Below, piece after piece: positions 17,551-26,861 of a stretch of DNA of 64,000 nucleotides. The notes below the pieces were generated by a model. The model had not been told where the DNA came from. It did no database searches and saw only the letters and a program-made list of their open reading frames with translations. Position numbers and translations under genes: made by a program. This DNA comes from Nostocales cyanobacterium HT-58-2 (GTDB lineage: Bacteria > Cyanobacteriota > Cyanobacteriia > Cyanobacteriales > Nostocaceae). Position 1 is the stretch's first letter; every line of letters begins with the position of its first letter. The stretch lies in NCBI GenBank assembly GCA_002163975.1, contig CP019636.1:1117001-1181000 (forward strand), read 5' to 3'.

Positions 17551-20500
17551 ATGTTTGATTCAGTGTTTGATGGGTTCCTACAATTCTCTGGAGATAAGCT
17601 CATTTTAGGCGAGAAACAAGTTTTAGGCGACTTGGACAGCCTGGAATCAAAGAGCGCTGCGCTACTTAAAAAGATTCCCCTTGAGGCGGTCAAGAGGTCG
17701 GAGAAAAATATAGATAGGGTCAAACAAATCTTAGTCCAGAAAATTAGTCAAGCTCTGTATTCAATCTGGCTTGCAGGATGGCAATTAGGAGGGAAACACA
17801 GCAACCAAGAAATTGAGAAAAGCCGTCTTCGTGTTGCTAAGTTTACAAAATTTTCTAATATCGTTCAGTTTGATGATGGCACGAAAAAGAAGGGTGTGCA
17901 AGTCCGAAGTATTCGTAACACTCCTGCTGAGAATGCTATCAGGGGAAGAATCAACCAGTTAGCCAGCGATGTGAGCAATTCTGAGTTTGACCGCATTCGA
18001 GAATCATTGCTGGCAGCCGTCACCCCTCAGCCGGACACAGGAGAACCCATCAGTAGGCGTGAACTATTGAACCAGATAGAAGAAATTCTTGGAACTAAGA
18101 GCGGGCGCTTTGCCCGTCGGGCTGAAACAATTGCTCGCACGGAACTGACCTTTGCCTACAACGCCGGACGGTTGGATACGTACCGCCAGTCAGGGTTAGT
18201 CTCTCATGTGGTATTTTATACAATCATTGATGAAAGGCGATGTCCTATTTGTGCGTCTCGTCAGGGGTTGGTGGTTCCTCTGGATGATTGGAGAGCGATC
18301 GCGCAGAACAGTGCTCCTCTTCATCCCAATTGCCGTTGTCTTTGGTCCGCAGTACTGAAGGATGATCCGAAAACTCAGGACCCTAACCGCAGCCTAGATA
18401 AGAAAGAGTTGGTCCCACGAGCGGCACCGTGGGCAGCAGCAGGGATATTGGCAGCTGTCCTGCTTGGTGGTCGTAGTGCAGGGGTGGCGGCACCAGCTGC
18501 AGCGATTACTCTGGCAACAAATCAGATACGTGAAGCAATTCAAGAAAAGCCTGTAGAGCAGGTGCAACCACAAGCAGAGCCACAGCAAGAAGGTGCAATT
18601 GTTCGAGTACCTCGCGACACGCCACGGGTCCAGGTCGGCACAATCGATTTAAATACCGCCACCCGCGAAGAATTACAGAACTTATTGCCAGGGCGATCGC
18701 TCAACGTCCGCCAAGAGAATGCGATTATCAGAAGACGCGAGCAGCAGCCGTTCACATCTGTTGAGGATTTGCGGACTATCCCCAGTATTGGTGGTAAGAC
18801 GTTCGAGCGGTTAAAACAACTGGCGGAGGGGAATGCAATCATTCCATTGCTTGACCCCCAAAGCATTCGCACGCCTGTACAACTGTGGGCGAGCAACTTG
18901 GGACTAACTAAAACTCAAGCCGATACCATTTTTAGGGAGTTACAGAAGGGCGGGTTCAAGGACATCGAGGATCTGAAGCAAAGACTTAAGGGCAAGGGCA
19001 TTGGTGAGCAAACCATCAAGAATATGCAAGAACGCGCTGCCATTGTGCAACGACGGTTGCCACCCGTAACTCAACCTGTACCAGTTCGGGTATTGGCGGA
19101 GGGTGAAATAGAGGGACCATCCGCCCCCAGAACCCCCGCACCTTACACTACGGGGACACGCCCATCAGAAACAATCCTCCCACCAACTTCGCCAACAACT
19201 AAGCCCCAATCTCCCACAGTTGACCCATTGCGGCAGAATTTAGAAAATATCAGAACTGGGGTTAATAATCATAGTACCCAGAGTGCGGCTGTTGCCAATC
19301 AGCAATTGAGTTCTAAGCTCAATTTTTTTGATAAAAGCCTTAACCAAACAGTGAGTGAAACTCAAACCACTGTAGATAAAGTGAGGAACCTCAACCAGCA
19401 AGTGAACCAAGTTGAGGACCAGCTAAATTTTTGGGATAGACGACTGGGGAACTTGGAGGACAATTACGCCAAGATTCTAGACCCCACCGCACCAAACTAT
19501 TTTGAGCAAGCACCCCAGTTACTGGCAAATTTGCGCTCAGAACTTTCCAAAGCGCAGAAAGCGCTAGGGGATTCAGTTGGCAACAACAACCAATACATCA
19601 ATCAAATACAGGATAGAATCAACAAGCTAGAAACCAAGTTCAACCGAGCCACAAAGCAGAAAGCGGTTGCTGAATCAGGGAAGGAAGCAGCCCGACTGCG
19701 ATCGCAACTTGCCAACCTAAATAACAGGATTCAATCATTGGAGGCGGAATTAACAAAGCTTCTACCCGGTACAGAACGATCAAGTAAGTGGCTGGAATTG
19801 CAGCGATTGAAGAACGACCACAGCGCACTGGAAGGAAGTATTAAGACGGCAGCAGATAGGATTGAGGAGGTGGTAAACCCGGTTCTAGATTCAGCCCGTA
19901 GTACAGTTGATGATGTCAAACTTATCAATCAAAGCGTTCGGGATATGGCGAGGAAGGTTCAAGAGTTGCAGCAGCGCCTTGAGAAACTTCCTACAACCAA
20001 AGCACAATTAAACGACGAAGTTAAAGCTAAGTACAACGCTGTAAGAGAATTAAGGACCGTGCAGCGACAGTTGCAAACTAGGGTGATTCAGTTTCGTCAA
20101 ACCGAAAGTATTGCTCGGCAAAATTTAGAAGCGAGCGCCACAAGACAGGTAGATTTCTACAATCGGTATGACGAGCAGTACCAGCGGTTTGAGTCAAGTG
20201 TCTCGCCCGTGATTGAGCGTCAGTTTAACGCGATTCGGGCGAATCTGCGGGAATTGCAGGCAATGCCCCAAGGGCGAGTTGCGTGGCTGCTTAGTTTCAA
20301 TGGTTGGGATACAAGCAACATCCCCCAAGATTTGGCACTGGTTCTGCCTGGTGCTCCCGACTCACCACGGGCAATACAGATCCTGCGAGAGATGGCGGCA
20401 GATTTGAGCCGTAAGCTGAGGCGGGTAGAGGAGAATATTGAAGCAGTAAAGCGTCAGTCTGAGTTTCGGTTTGTGAATGCTGATAGGAAAATACAAACTT

Positions 20501-21624
20501 CACCTCAGCTACTGGAGAGTGCAACACAGCGGCTGAACTATTGGGAACAGTTGCGTAACGGTATGGTTGATCAGAAGAATATTGGCTCAACCAACAATCG
20601 ATTAAGTACCTTGTGGCGTGACATTGAAAAAGCAAGGGCAGCAGGTGATACCCAGAAGCTGCAAGAATTGTACGCGCAAATTTCACCAGATGACGCTTAC
20701 GGTTACTCTCGAAAAGTTCTCTTGACTTTGCAAGATTGGGATAATAAATATCAAAATGTACTGTCCTTGGGTGCCAAACCGGGTGCGATAAGCGAAGCTT
20801 TAAGCCTTCGGCTTATCGCTCCCAAATCCCGACCACTCACAAGATTGTATCAACAGTATCAAGAAGCCAAGGAATCATTCTTGCAGCAGTTGGGTAACTC
20901 CAGAATTGAGCAGTCACGCTTGATTGAGCAGGGATATCAGGATGCGAAGGATATGTATGAGCGCATCCGCTATGATGCCAGCCGCGTACCAGTATTTGAT
21001 ATTAATGGTAGAACCGTGACCGCTACTGAGTTGACACAGCAGTTGGAGGAAGCTCAACAGCAGGTACGTAGGCTCAACCAGATGCAGCAAATGAGCAACG
21101 TGTTCCCTGCAAATCAGCAGGCTGTGACTCAGGCACAACAGAGAATCGACGAGTTAACCAAGACAGTGAACACCACAGCTACAGAGATTTCTGGGCTACA
21201 CCAACAAATCGATGAGTTACAACAACAGGGCAGAAGAACCAAGCGACTAGAGAAACAGTTGCAGCAGAAGCAGCAAGCACTTGCTGATAGTACTCAACAG
21301 TTGAAGGCTGCAATTGAGGAAATTCAAGAACTCCGCCTCAATGCTCAGTCATACGCCCAGCTGCAGCAACTGAAGACAAGTGCGACAGACCTAGAAAAAG
21401 CGATTACCCAAACGAGTAATCGCTTGGCTACTGTCTCCCAACAAATACAGCGCTTACAGGAGCAACAGCAACAACTAGGGACGCGATCGCAGCGAGGGAT
21501 GCGGTTGGCGCAGGAGTTGGAGCAGTTGACCGAGGAGCGGGTAGCACTGGTTGAGGAACTGGGGCGAAGTAATCAGAAACTGCAAAGGGTGAGAGGGGAA
21601 ATTCAGTTGATTCGACGTGAATAA
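17551..21624 (+). CDS. Giant MuF-type head morphogenesis protein with HhH and long coiled-coil extension
   Basis: A 1357-residue protein. Residues about 160-266 are the phage Mu gpF/SPP1 gp7 minor-head domain: RRAETIARTELTFAYNAGRL, CPIC (231-234) and LHPNCRCLW. A hydrophobic Ala-rich stretch follows (about 290-320), then a ComEA-like helix-hairpin-helix (about 365-420, IDLNTATREELQNL and IPSIGGKTFERL) and a second HhH-like segment. From about 560 to the end it is almost continuous Gln/Leu-rich coiled coil. Typical MuF proteins are 250-500 residues, so 900 extra residues are exceptional. Possibly an internal head or ejected protein. It is on the opposite strand to nearly all other phage genes. 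Confidence 0.75.
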   Translation: MFDSVFDGFLQFSGDKLILGEKQVLGDLDSLESKSAALLKKIPLEAVKRSEKNIDRVKQILVQKISQALYSIWLAGWQLGGKHSNQEIEKSRLRVAKFTKFSNIVQFDDGTKKKGVQVRSIRNTPAENAIRGRINQLASDVSNSEFDRIRESLLAAVTPQPDTGEPISRRELLNQIEEILGTKSGRFARRAETIARTELTFAYNAGRLDTYRQSGLVSHVVFYTIIDERRCPICASRQGLVVPLDDWRAIAQNSAPLHPNCRCLWSAVLKDDPKTQDPNRSLDKKELVPRAAPWAAAGILAAVLLGGRSAGVAAPAAAITLATNQIREAIQEKPVEQVQPQAEPQQEGAIVRVPRDTPRVQVGTIDLNTATREELQNLLPGRSLNVRQENAIIRRREQQPFTSVEDLRTIPSIGGKTFERLKQLAEGNAIIPLLDPQSIRTPVQLWASNLGLTKTQADTIFRELQKGGFKDIEDLKQRLKGKGIGEQTIKNMQERAAIVQRRLPPVTQPVPVRVLAEGEIEGPSAPRTPAPYTTGTRPSETILPPTSPTTKPQSPTVDPLRQNLENIRTGVNNHSTQSAAVANQQLSSKLNFFDKSLNQTVSETQTTVDKVRNLNQQVNQVEDQLNFWDRRLGNLEDNYAKILDPTAPNYFEQAPQLLANLRSELSKAQKALGDSVGNNNQYINQIQDRINKLETKFNRATKQKAVAESGKEAARLRSQLANLNNRIQSLEAELTKLLPGTERSSKWLELQRLKNDHSALEGSIKTAADRIEEVVNPVLDSARSTVDDVKLINQSVRDMARKVQELQQRLEKLPTTKAQLNDEVKAKYNAVRELRTVQRQLQTRVIQFRQTESIARQNLEASATRQVDFYNRYDEQYQRFESSVSPVIERQFNAIRANLRELQAMPQGRVAWLLSFNGWDTSNIPQDLALVLPGAPDSPRAIQILREMAADLSRKLRRVEENIEAVKRQSEFRFVNADRKIQTSPQLLESATQRLNYWEQLRNGMVDQKNIGSTNNRLSTLWRDIEKARAAGDTQKLQELYAQISPDDAYGYSRKVLLTLQDWDNKYQNVLSLGAKPGAISEALSLRLIAPKSRPLTRLYQQYQEAKESFLQQLGNSRIEQSRLIEQGYQDAKDMYERIRYDASRVPVFDINGRTVTATELTQQLEEAQQQVRRLNQMQQMSNVFPANQQAVTQAQQRIDELTKTVNTTATEISGLHQQIDELQQQGRRTKRLEKQLQQKQQALADSTQQLKAAIEEIQELRLNAQSYAQLQQLKTSATDLEKAITQTSNRLATVSQQIQRLQEQQQQLGTRSQRGMRLAQELEQLTEERVALVEELGRSNQKLQRVRGEIQLIRRE
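20785..20819 (+). repeat. Palindromic element inserted in frame in the MuF-type gene
   Basis: Arms GCGATAAGC and GCTTATCGC enclose a second short GAAG/CTTC pairing, giving a tight hairpin. It is translated as AISEALSLRLIA, interrupting the coiled-coil pattern without breaking the frame. It resembles small dispersed palindromes that propagate in cyanobacterial genomes. Confidence 0.5.
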
Positions 21625-21631
21625 TGTTAAG

Positions 21632-21665
21632 TTTTGTATCTGGTGAGTATTCACCAGATACAAAA
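21632..21665. terminator. Bidirectional intrinsic terminator
   Basis: A perfect 15-bp stem (TTTTGTATCTGGTGA and its complement) with a GTAT loop lies exactly between two convergent genes. A-tracts and T-tracts at both outer edges allow termination on either strand. Confidence 0.8.
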
Positions 21666-21667
21666 GT

Positions 21668-21955
21668 CTACAAATCTCGCCAACCTACATGAGTCTCGCT
21701 ACTGTCAGCGATCGCCTCTCGAATCACGCTAATAGTAATATTTCTTGCAAGGGCGTCTAAGTCTATAAAATCGTCATCTGGGGAAGGTTTATAGTATCGG
21801 CTGACAAAAACGTGTTCTTGATGTCTGCTTTTGGGTTTATTCCAAGCTTGCACTTCTGGAATAGGGAACAAATACTTATCTATCAATTGCTTTAACTCAT
21901 CTCTTGTCAGAGATTTCATCGGGCAATCAGGGAATCCCTCTGTAAATTCTTTCAC
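21668..21955 (-). CDS. Hypothetical protein, 95 aa
   Basis: A soluble, mildly acidic protein with the segments LTRDELKQLIDKYLFPIPEVQAW and YYKPSPDDDFIDLDALARN. No family recognised. The frame opens with GTG at 21955; an ATG at 21919 (MKSLTRDEL) is an alternative start giving 83 residues. It is convergent with the MuF-type gene across a strong terminator, which supports it as a real transcription unit. Confidence 0.5.
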   Translation of the reverse strand: MKEFTEGFPDCPMKSLTRDELKQLIDKYLFPIPEVQAWNKPKSRHQEHVFVSRYYKPSPDDDFIDLDALARNITISVIREAIADSSETHVGWRDL

Positions 21956-22027
21956 TCAAGAGGTCCCAAAAGTCAGTAAAACTTTCTCTAAATTATCTGG
22001 GATGACATTTCCTATCGTAGGTTCAGA

Positions 22028-22090
22028 GTATTGCCACCCGATATGCAGGCGTTTGATCGGGATGGTGATGGAATAGGATGCGAACAGTAA
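22028..22090 (+). pseudogene. Relic of an excalibur calcium-binding domain C-terminus
   Basis: One short frame ends VLPPDMQAFDRDGDGIGCEQ then stop. D-R-D-G-D-G-I-G-C-E is the signature end of excalibur domains, usually found at the C-terminus of nuclease or surface proteins. Nothing recognisable precedes it, so it is at best a fragment. Confidence 0.35.
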
Positions 22091-22104
22091 TGTTATCTTC
22101 TTAC

Positions 22105-23490
22105 TTAGCTGTCTGGTAAACCAAGCTTCTCACGAAATTCCTTGTCGTACTTTGCTTTCTCCCAGTTTTTGGCAGATTTAACTTGGTCAAGAGTTAGCTT
22201 TTTGGCATTACTGAGGTAGGCATCTTCAAGGTCGGCACCGCTGAGGTCGGCACCGCTGAGGTCGGCACCGCTGAGGTCGGCACCGCTGAGGTCGGCACCG
22301 CTGAGGTCGGCACCGCTGAGGTCGGCACCGCTGAGGTCGGCACCGCTGAGGTCGGCACCGCTGAGGTTGGCACGGCGGAGGTTGGCACGGCTGAGGTAGG
22401 CACCGCTGAGGTTGGCACCGCTGAGGTTGGCACGGCGGAGGTTGGCATCGTTGAGGTTGGCATCGTTGAGGTTGGCATCGTTGAGGTTGGCATCTTCAAG
22501 GTCGGCACGGCTGAGGTAGGCACGGCTGAGGTTGGCAACAAAGAGGAGGGCACGGCGGAGGTTGGCAGCTCTGAGGTTGGCACGGCTGAGGTCGGCACCG
22601 CTGAGGTCGGCACGGCGGAGGTTGGCATCTTCAAGGTCGGCACCGCTGAGGTTGGCAACAAAGAGGTTGGCACGGCTGAGGTTGGCACGGCGGAGCTTGG
22701 CAGTGCTGAGGTTGGCAGCGCTGAGGTTGGCACGGCTGAGGTTGGCACGGCTGAGGTTGGCACGGCTGAGGTTGGCAGCGCTGAGGTTGGCAGCGCTGAG
22801 GTTGGCACCGCTGAGGTTGGCACCTTTTAAAATCGGCTTGTCTATGAGTTCTGCGTCTGATAAAAATTCAAAAACACTATTTATTCGCTCTGTATCTTGA
22901 TCCAACCTTCGCAGCACCGATAATGTTCTAGCACGCGCTATATCAAGCGCTGCATCTAGCTTCTGGTATTCGGGGTCTGATTCTTCTAATTGCTTGTCAA
23001 TCAATACTTTTAGCTCTTTATCAATCAGCAGTTCTGACATTCTGTCAATATAAGCCTCTACAGCCTGCTCACGTAAATTGTTGTCTGCTATTTTTTTCTC
23101 AGTTTCAGCCTGCTTTTCAGAACGTCGCTGTTCTGCTTGTTGAAAGGAAAATAATACAAAAGGAATAGCGATCGCGCCAGCTAAGCCTAACCAATCCCAC
23201 AAAGTCTTAGCAGATTGGAAGTTTTCAGTTTCCTTCTTTGTTATTTTAGTAACTTCTTTAGTTTTGGGATTGATTTCTTGTTCTGTGGTTACTGATTTAT
23301 TTGAGTCTTTGCCAATCCCAGTCCACTCACCAACTCCCTCAAAGGGATACAGTTTTGCAAAAGTTGTGATCACTCCAGGCAAAGCAGCTAAGATAGCGAT
23401 TTGTATCAATAGCTGCCTAGTGGACAAGGATTTGACCCAATTAACGAGCTTCTCGCGCCATACACGCCATACAAGCCATAATACACCCAT
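22105..23490 (-). CDS. Membrane-anchored pentapeptide-repeat protein
   Basis: A 461-residue protein. Two hydrophobic helices (about residues 27-45 and 95-112) bracket a region that may face the periplasm, followed by a charged helical linker. About 40 consecutive A(D/N)LSx pentapeptides from roughly residue 215 to 425 should form a right-handed beta-helix. A short C-terminal cap ends the protein. Two-TM plus pentapeptide proteins are frequent in cyanobacteria; function unknown. The repeat DNA is a 15-bp tandem array (codons for xLSGA), visible from about 22209 to 22826, with long perfect stretches that invite copy-number change. Not an obvious phage gene, so a passenger between the phage segments. 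Confidence 0.8.
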   Translation of the reverse strand: MGVLWLVWRVWREKLVNWVKSLSTRQLLIQIAILAALPGVITTFAKLYPFEGVGEWTGIGKDSNKSVTTEQEINPKTKEVTKITKKETENFQSAKTLWDWLGLAGAIAIPFVLFSFQQAEQRRSEKQAETEKKIADNNLREQAVEAYIDRMSELLIDKELKVLIDKQLEESDPEYQKLDAALDIARARTLSVLRRLDQDTERINSVFEFLSDAELIDKPILKGANLSGANLSAANLSAANLSRANLSRANLSRANLSAANLSTAKLRRANLSRANLFVANLSGADLEDANLRRADLSGADLSRANLRAANLRRALLFVANLSRAYLSRADLEDANLNDANLNDANLNDANLRRANLSGANLSGAYLSRANLRRANLSGADLSGADLSGADLSGADLSGADLSGADLSGADLSGADLSGADLEDAYLSNAKKLTLDQVKSAKNWEKAKYDKEFREKLGLPDS

Positions 23491-23533
23491 AAATTATTGC
23501 GAATAACCCCTATAACATTATTAGGGATAACTC

Positions 23534-24961
23534 TCAAGAAACACATTGCGTTGAGTCAGAAATGGGGATGAGTTCTAAACCAAAAGTCAAAGCTTTTTTC
23601 TTGAGGTTATTAACTACCCGCTCTCGATACTGTTGCTCATAAGCATCAACACCAGGGTCAATAAATTTATCACCAGAAGTCCAAAGGCGATAAAAAATAC
23701 GTGCTAGCTTGTGAGCAGCAGCAGTAATAGCTTTGGGAGCGCCGATTTTGGCTTGCATACGACGGTAATAAGCACCTAAAGCCGAGTTACTACGGCAAAG
23801 AGTTTGAGCCGCCATCCGGAAAGCGTTGGCAGCACGACTAACAACAGAGCGAGTTTGAGAGCTTTTGACTTTACCACCAGTCACACGGCTACCAGGGCAT
23901 AAACCTAACCATGAAGTAAAGTGCTTCACAGTTGGGAAACGAGTCGGATCTAATCCCAACTCGGACAACAATATCAATACGGTCAAAGCGCCAAAGCCCT
24001 GAATTTGAGTAAAATCAACGCCACTAATGCGATACAAGTGAGTACGCAGGTCAAATTGAGGCGCATTACCGGGCTGCTTCTTACCTCGGCGTTTAGGTTT
24101 GGTTAATGGCTTTTTTGTCACATCAACCCTATCAGCAAATGAAGCCAAGCATTGCTCAATTTGGGCATCGACGGCGAGAATCTGTGTCTGGTAAAACTCG
24201 TACAGTTGCAATTCCTGTTGTAGGATGAAAATCAACTCATCACGATAATCGCCCGTCAAAGCGGCAGCAATCTCTTCACAAGAGGCTTTGATACGCCCAT
24301 CCTTAAGTGCGGCGAGGGTAAGTGGGTTACGTTCGCCCCTGACAATGGCTTTGATAATGCTCAAGCCTGTAGTACCTGTAATGTCACTAATCACTCTGTG
24401 CAGTTGTAGATTCATCTCGGTCAAGGCTTTTTGCATTCGTTGTACGTGAACACAAGCACTCTTGATTAAGTTATCTCGTTGTCGAATGTAACTACGCAGG
24501 ACACAGATTTGGTCATCTGGACGGAATGAACCGGATAACAAACCATAACTATGTAACTTTTGCAGCCATTGGCAATCTAAAACATCCGTTTTCCGACCAG
24601 GTACAGTTTTGACGTAGTGAGCATTTACCAACTTGACCTCGAAACCACGGCTTTCTAACACTTGAAACACAGGTATCCAATAGACCCCTGTTGATTCCAT
24701 TGCCACCGTTTCAATCCCACACTGTTTTAACCAATCAGCCATTGCATATAGCTCTGCTGTAAAGCAAGCAAAACTATGCACATTCTCGCTATCCCTGTCA
24801 ACAGGAACACTCACCCAATGTCTATCAGCACCAATATCAATACCTGCCGCATTCGGGTTAATTACAGGTAGATTTCTTTGCTCTGCGGCAATTGGCTGTT
24901 CCTGCTTCTTCATAGGTTTTGACCACAGCGAGCGCATAGTTTTTGTGTAAGGATGTACCAT
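23534..24961 (-). CDS. IS110-family DEDD transposase
   Basis: 475 residues (or 459 from the internal ATG reading MKKQEQPIAAEQ). The N-terminal RuvC-like DEDD site is visible as GIDIGADRH (D42), AMESTGVYW (E89) and KTDVLDCQWL (D126, D129). The C-terminal transposase_20 region includes FTSWLGLCPGSRVTGGK, where the family's catalytic Ser is expected. These enzymes insert the element without terminal inverted repeats, guided by a structured RNA from the element's non-coding end. The protein is identical to that of the second copy at 26862-28289. Confidence 0.9.
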   Translation of the reverse strand: MVHPYTKTMRSLWSKPMKKQEQPIAAEQRNLPVINPNAAGIDIGADRHWVSVPVDRDSENVHSFACFTAELYAMADWLKQCGIETVAMESTGVYWIPVFQVLESRGFEVKLVNAHYVKTVPGRKTDVLDCQWLQKLHSYGLLSGSFRPDDQICVLRSYIRQRDNLIKSACVHVQRMQKALTEMNLQLHRVISDITGTTGLSIIKAIVRGERNPLTLAALKDGRIKASCEEIAAALTGDYRDELIFILQQELQLYEFYQTQILAVDAQIEQCLASFADRVDVTKKPLTKPKRRGKKQPGNAPQFDLRTHLYRISGVDFTQIQGFGALTVLILLSELGLDPTRFPTVKHFTSWLGLCPGSRVTGGKVKSSQTRSVVSRAANAFRMAAQTLCRSNSALGAYYRRMQAKIGAPKAITAAAHKLARIFYRLWTSGDKFIDPGVDAYEQQYRERVVNNLKKKALTFGLELIPISDSTQCVS

Positions 24962-25200
24962 GCCTGAGTGAGGCTAATAAATCTAATCTCTCAAACGGGA
25001 TAGTAACGGTCATTACTTCACCAATATTTCTGCCAAAATCACCCAGAACCAGGCTCACATTCGGGCAAATACTGCACCATTGATAAGACGGTTTTTGCTG
25101 TCACGGTACTACTTCAGTGTAATATTTATTAGCTTTAATACATTCGAGAGGCTGTGTTTCTTCGATATTTTGCTAGTGCGTCGCCGCGCTAGTCGGAGGC
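24962..25200 (-). ncRNA. Candidate bridge/seek RNA region of IS110 copy 1
   Basis: IS110-group elements encode their guide RNA in the non-coding segment 5' of the transposase. This segment is conserved between both copies and contains no credible ORF longer than a shadow of the transposase start. The exact ends and target/donor loops cannot be assigned by eye. Confidence 0.35.
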
Positions 25201-26316
25201 TCACATCTTGCACCTGGAAATATGAATGTCAAAACCACAACTACGTGCAAGGGGAGCTAGACGTTCAATATTAAGTAAAAGAAGAGACACAACTATTTGG
25301 GGAAAAATAGATTCTAAGGCAGTTTGTGCAGCCTGACCCCAATCAGGTGGTGATGCAGACTGAATATGAAGATAAGTCCAATGAGCTATGAGGTAGGCAG
25401 TCAGAGAAAGAATCAGCCAGCGATACATGCCAAGGAGAGAACCCTGTCCAAAACGGTGCAAACCAAAACGATGCTTTGCGGTTTTAAACCATCCCTCAAT
25501 TTGCCAACGACGCTTACCCCACCACTTGAGAGTAGAAGCTTTAATGGGACGGGTAGACAAGACAAAACGTTTTTCAAGCTTGCCCTTATCGCGCTTTAAG
25601 TAATACCAAGATACGGTAACGGGAAACTTTAAACCAACCAAATGGACTTGTTGTCCCTGTTTGTGTAAATGTCTTAAAACTCTTCCATCAACTAATTTAC
25701 GGTTAATAGCCACACCTGTAACCGCATGATATCTAAACTTGCGTACACCATCAAGAAATTCCACGCTCCCAAAGGCCGTATCAGCCAAAATAATCACCTG
25801 AAAGCGTTCAGTTAAATATTTAGGTAAACGCTTCACTAACTTGAGTCCTAGTTGAGCGGGTGAGGGTGTACCCTTACCTCTCCAAACACGAAAGTTCCAA
25901 GGTATACGCCACTTTCCTACAACTAAATAAACAACTACTATATGCAGACCACGCTTGCCGTTATAAACTCTTATTAAATCCTCAAACTCTTTGAATTTAC
26001 CCCGTTTTTCAAGAGTCGTTAGGTCAATAATAACCTGTAAAAATGGTCTACGTCCTTTTCCTGATGCTGATAAAACCTTTGAAACTGTCTCTAATACATG
26101 GCTGCGAACAATACGAATCATATCCTTTGTTGACCAAGGATTCATATTCAAAAACCGACTCAATGCACTCGGAGATTTGGTTTGAGAGTGTTCGGGTAAA
26201 GGATGCCCTTGCGCCTCCAAAAATAATCCCATCATGGTATCAAGATTATCTTTTTGGTATTGTGTCGGCATCAACTCTTTGAGATTGTATACTAGCTCTT
26301 GGGCGTAGGCAAGCAT
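25201..26316 (-). CDS. DDE transposase of an IS4-superfamily element
   Basis: 371 residues. The catalytic triad is probably D98 (VIIDLTTLEK), D179 (IILADTAFG) and E274 in RRWQIEGWFKTAKHRFGL, the W-x-I-E-x-x-F-K signature of IS4-superfamily transposases. Probable element ends read GGCTCACATCTTGCACCT and its complement, placing the element at about 25198-26625. The last codons overlap the palindrome arm. The upstream spacer (26317-26607) carries a small GC-rich palindrome near 26407 and no gene. The element sits exactly between two inverted IS110 copies. Confidence 0.8.
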   Translation of the reverse strand: MLAYAQELVYNLKELMPTQYQKDNLDTMMGLFLEAQGHPLPEHSQTKSPSALSRFLNMNPWSTKDMIRIVRSHVLETVSKVLSASGKGRRPFLQVIIDLTTLEKRGKFKEFEDLIRVYNGKRGLHIVVVYLVVGKWRIPWNFRVWRGKGTPSPAQLGLKLVKRLPKYLTERFQVIILADTAFGSVEFLDGVRKFRYHAVTGVAINRKLVDGRVLRHLHKQGQQVHLVGLKFPVTVSWYYLKRDKGKLEKRFVLSTRPIKASTLKWWGKRRWQIEGWFKTAKHRFGLHRFGQGSLLGMYRWLILSLTAYLIAHWTYLHIQSASPPDWGQAAQTALESIFPQIVVSLLLLNIERLAPLARSCGFDIHISRCKM

Positions 26317-26612
26317 TGTTCTTGCTATAAAAAATTCGAGATTTCACGCCCTTTCTCTCATATTTCCTGCTATCAAAGCAAATTCAGTTTTTGGAATTAA
26401 AGTTAGCGATGGCGCTCCGCGCCCGCCGTAGGCGAGCGCACTACGGGATGACGCAAATAGTCATCCCTACATCTTGTATTTTGGAAGCTGTTTATGTAAT
26501 ATTACGGCTACTTAAGTCTCTTTATCACTCACATATACTTAAACTTTTTCTTCATCTTCTGTTATATTTTTGTACTCCTTATTTGCCTTTTACGGGTTTG
26601 TTCGGTTAGGTG

Positions 26613-26861
26613 CAAGATGTGAGCCTCCGACTAGCGCGGCGACGCACTAGCAAAATATCGAAGAAACACAGCCTCTCGAATGTATTAAAGCTAATAAATA
26701 TTACACTGAAGTAGTACCGTGACAGCAAAAACCGTCTTATCAATGGTGCAGTATTTGCCCGAATGTGAGCCTGGTTCTGGGTGATTTTGGCAGAAATATT
26801 GGTGAAGTAATGACCGTTACTATCCCGTTTGAGAGATTAGATTTATTAGCCTCACTCAGGC
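26613..26861 (+). ncRNA. Candidate bridge/seek RNA region of IS110 copy 2
   Basis: Same non-coding segment as in copy 1, lying 5' of the transposase in the orientation expected for IS110-group guide RNAs. Boundaries are approximate. Confidence 0.35.

Larger units (their letters stand above)
23531..25215 (-). mobile_element. IS110-family element, copy 1 (left arm of a 4.76-kb palindrome)
   Basis: This 1685-bp arm matches the reverse complement of 26608-28292 wherever I compared them: both ends, the non-coding part and the complete transposase translation. It holds one transposase gene and ~250 bp of upstream non-coding DNA. The arm end also includes the last codons of the central transposase, so the repeat extends into the central element's terminal inverted repeat. 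Confidence 0.8.

Noticed and set aside
18540..18896. 118-aa antisense frame in the MuF gene and several others of 60-130 aa at 19.6-21.7 kb
   Set aside because: All lie opposite a continuous coding frame with clear domains; composition reflects the reverse of Gln/Leu-rich coiled coil.
22194..22823. Open frames of 209 aa (- strand) and 122 aa (+ strand) made of PTSAV or RRLA-type repeats
   Set aside because: They are alternative readings of the pentapeptide-repeat DNA, whose 15-bp period leaves several frames open. The composition is not protein-like.
24858..25058. 66-aa frame upstream of the IS110 transposase (also at 26765-26965)
   Set aside because: It overlaps the transposase start in another frame and falls in the region expected to encode the guide RNA; its conservation is explained by the duplicated element.
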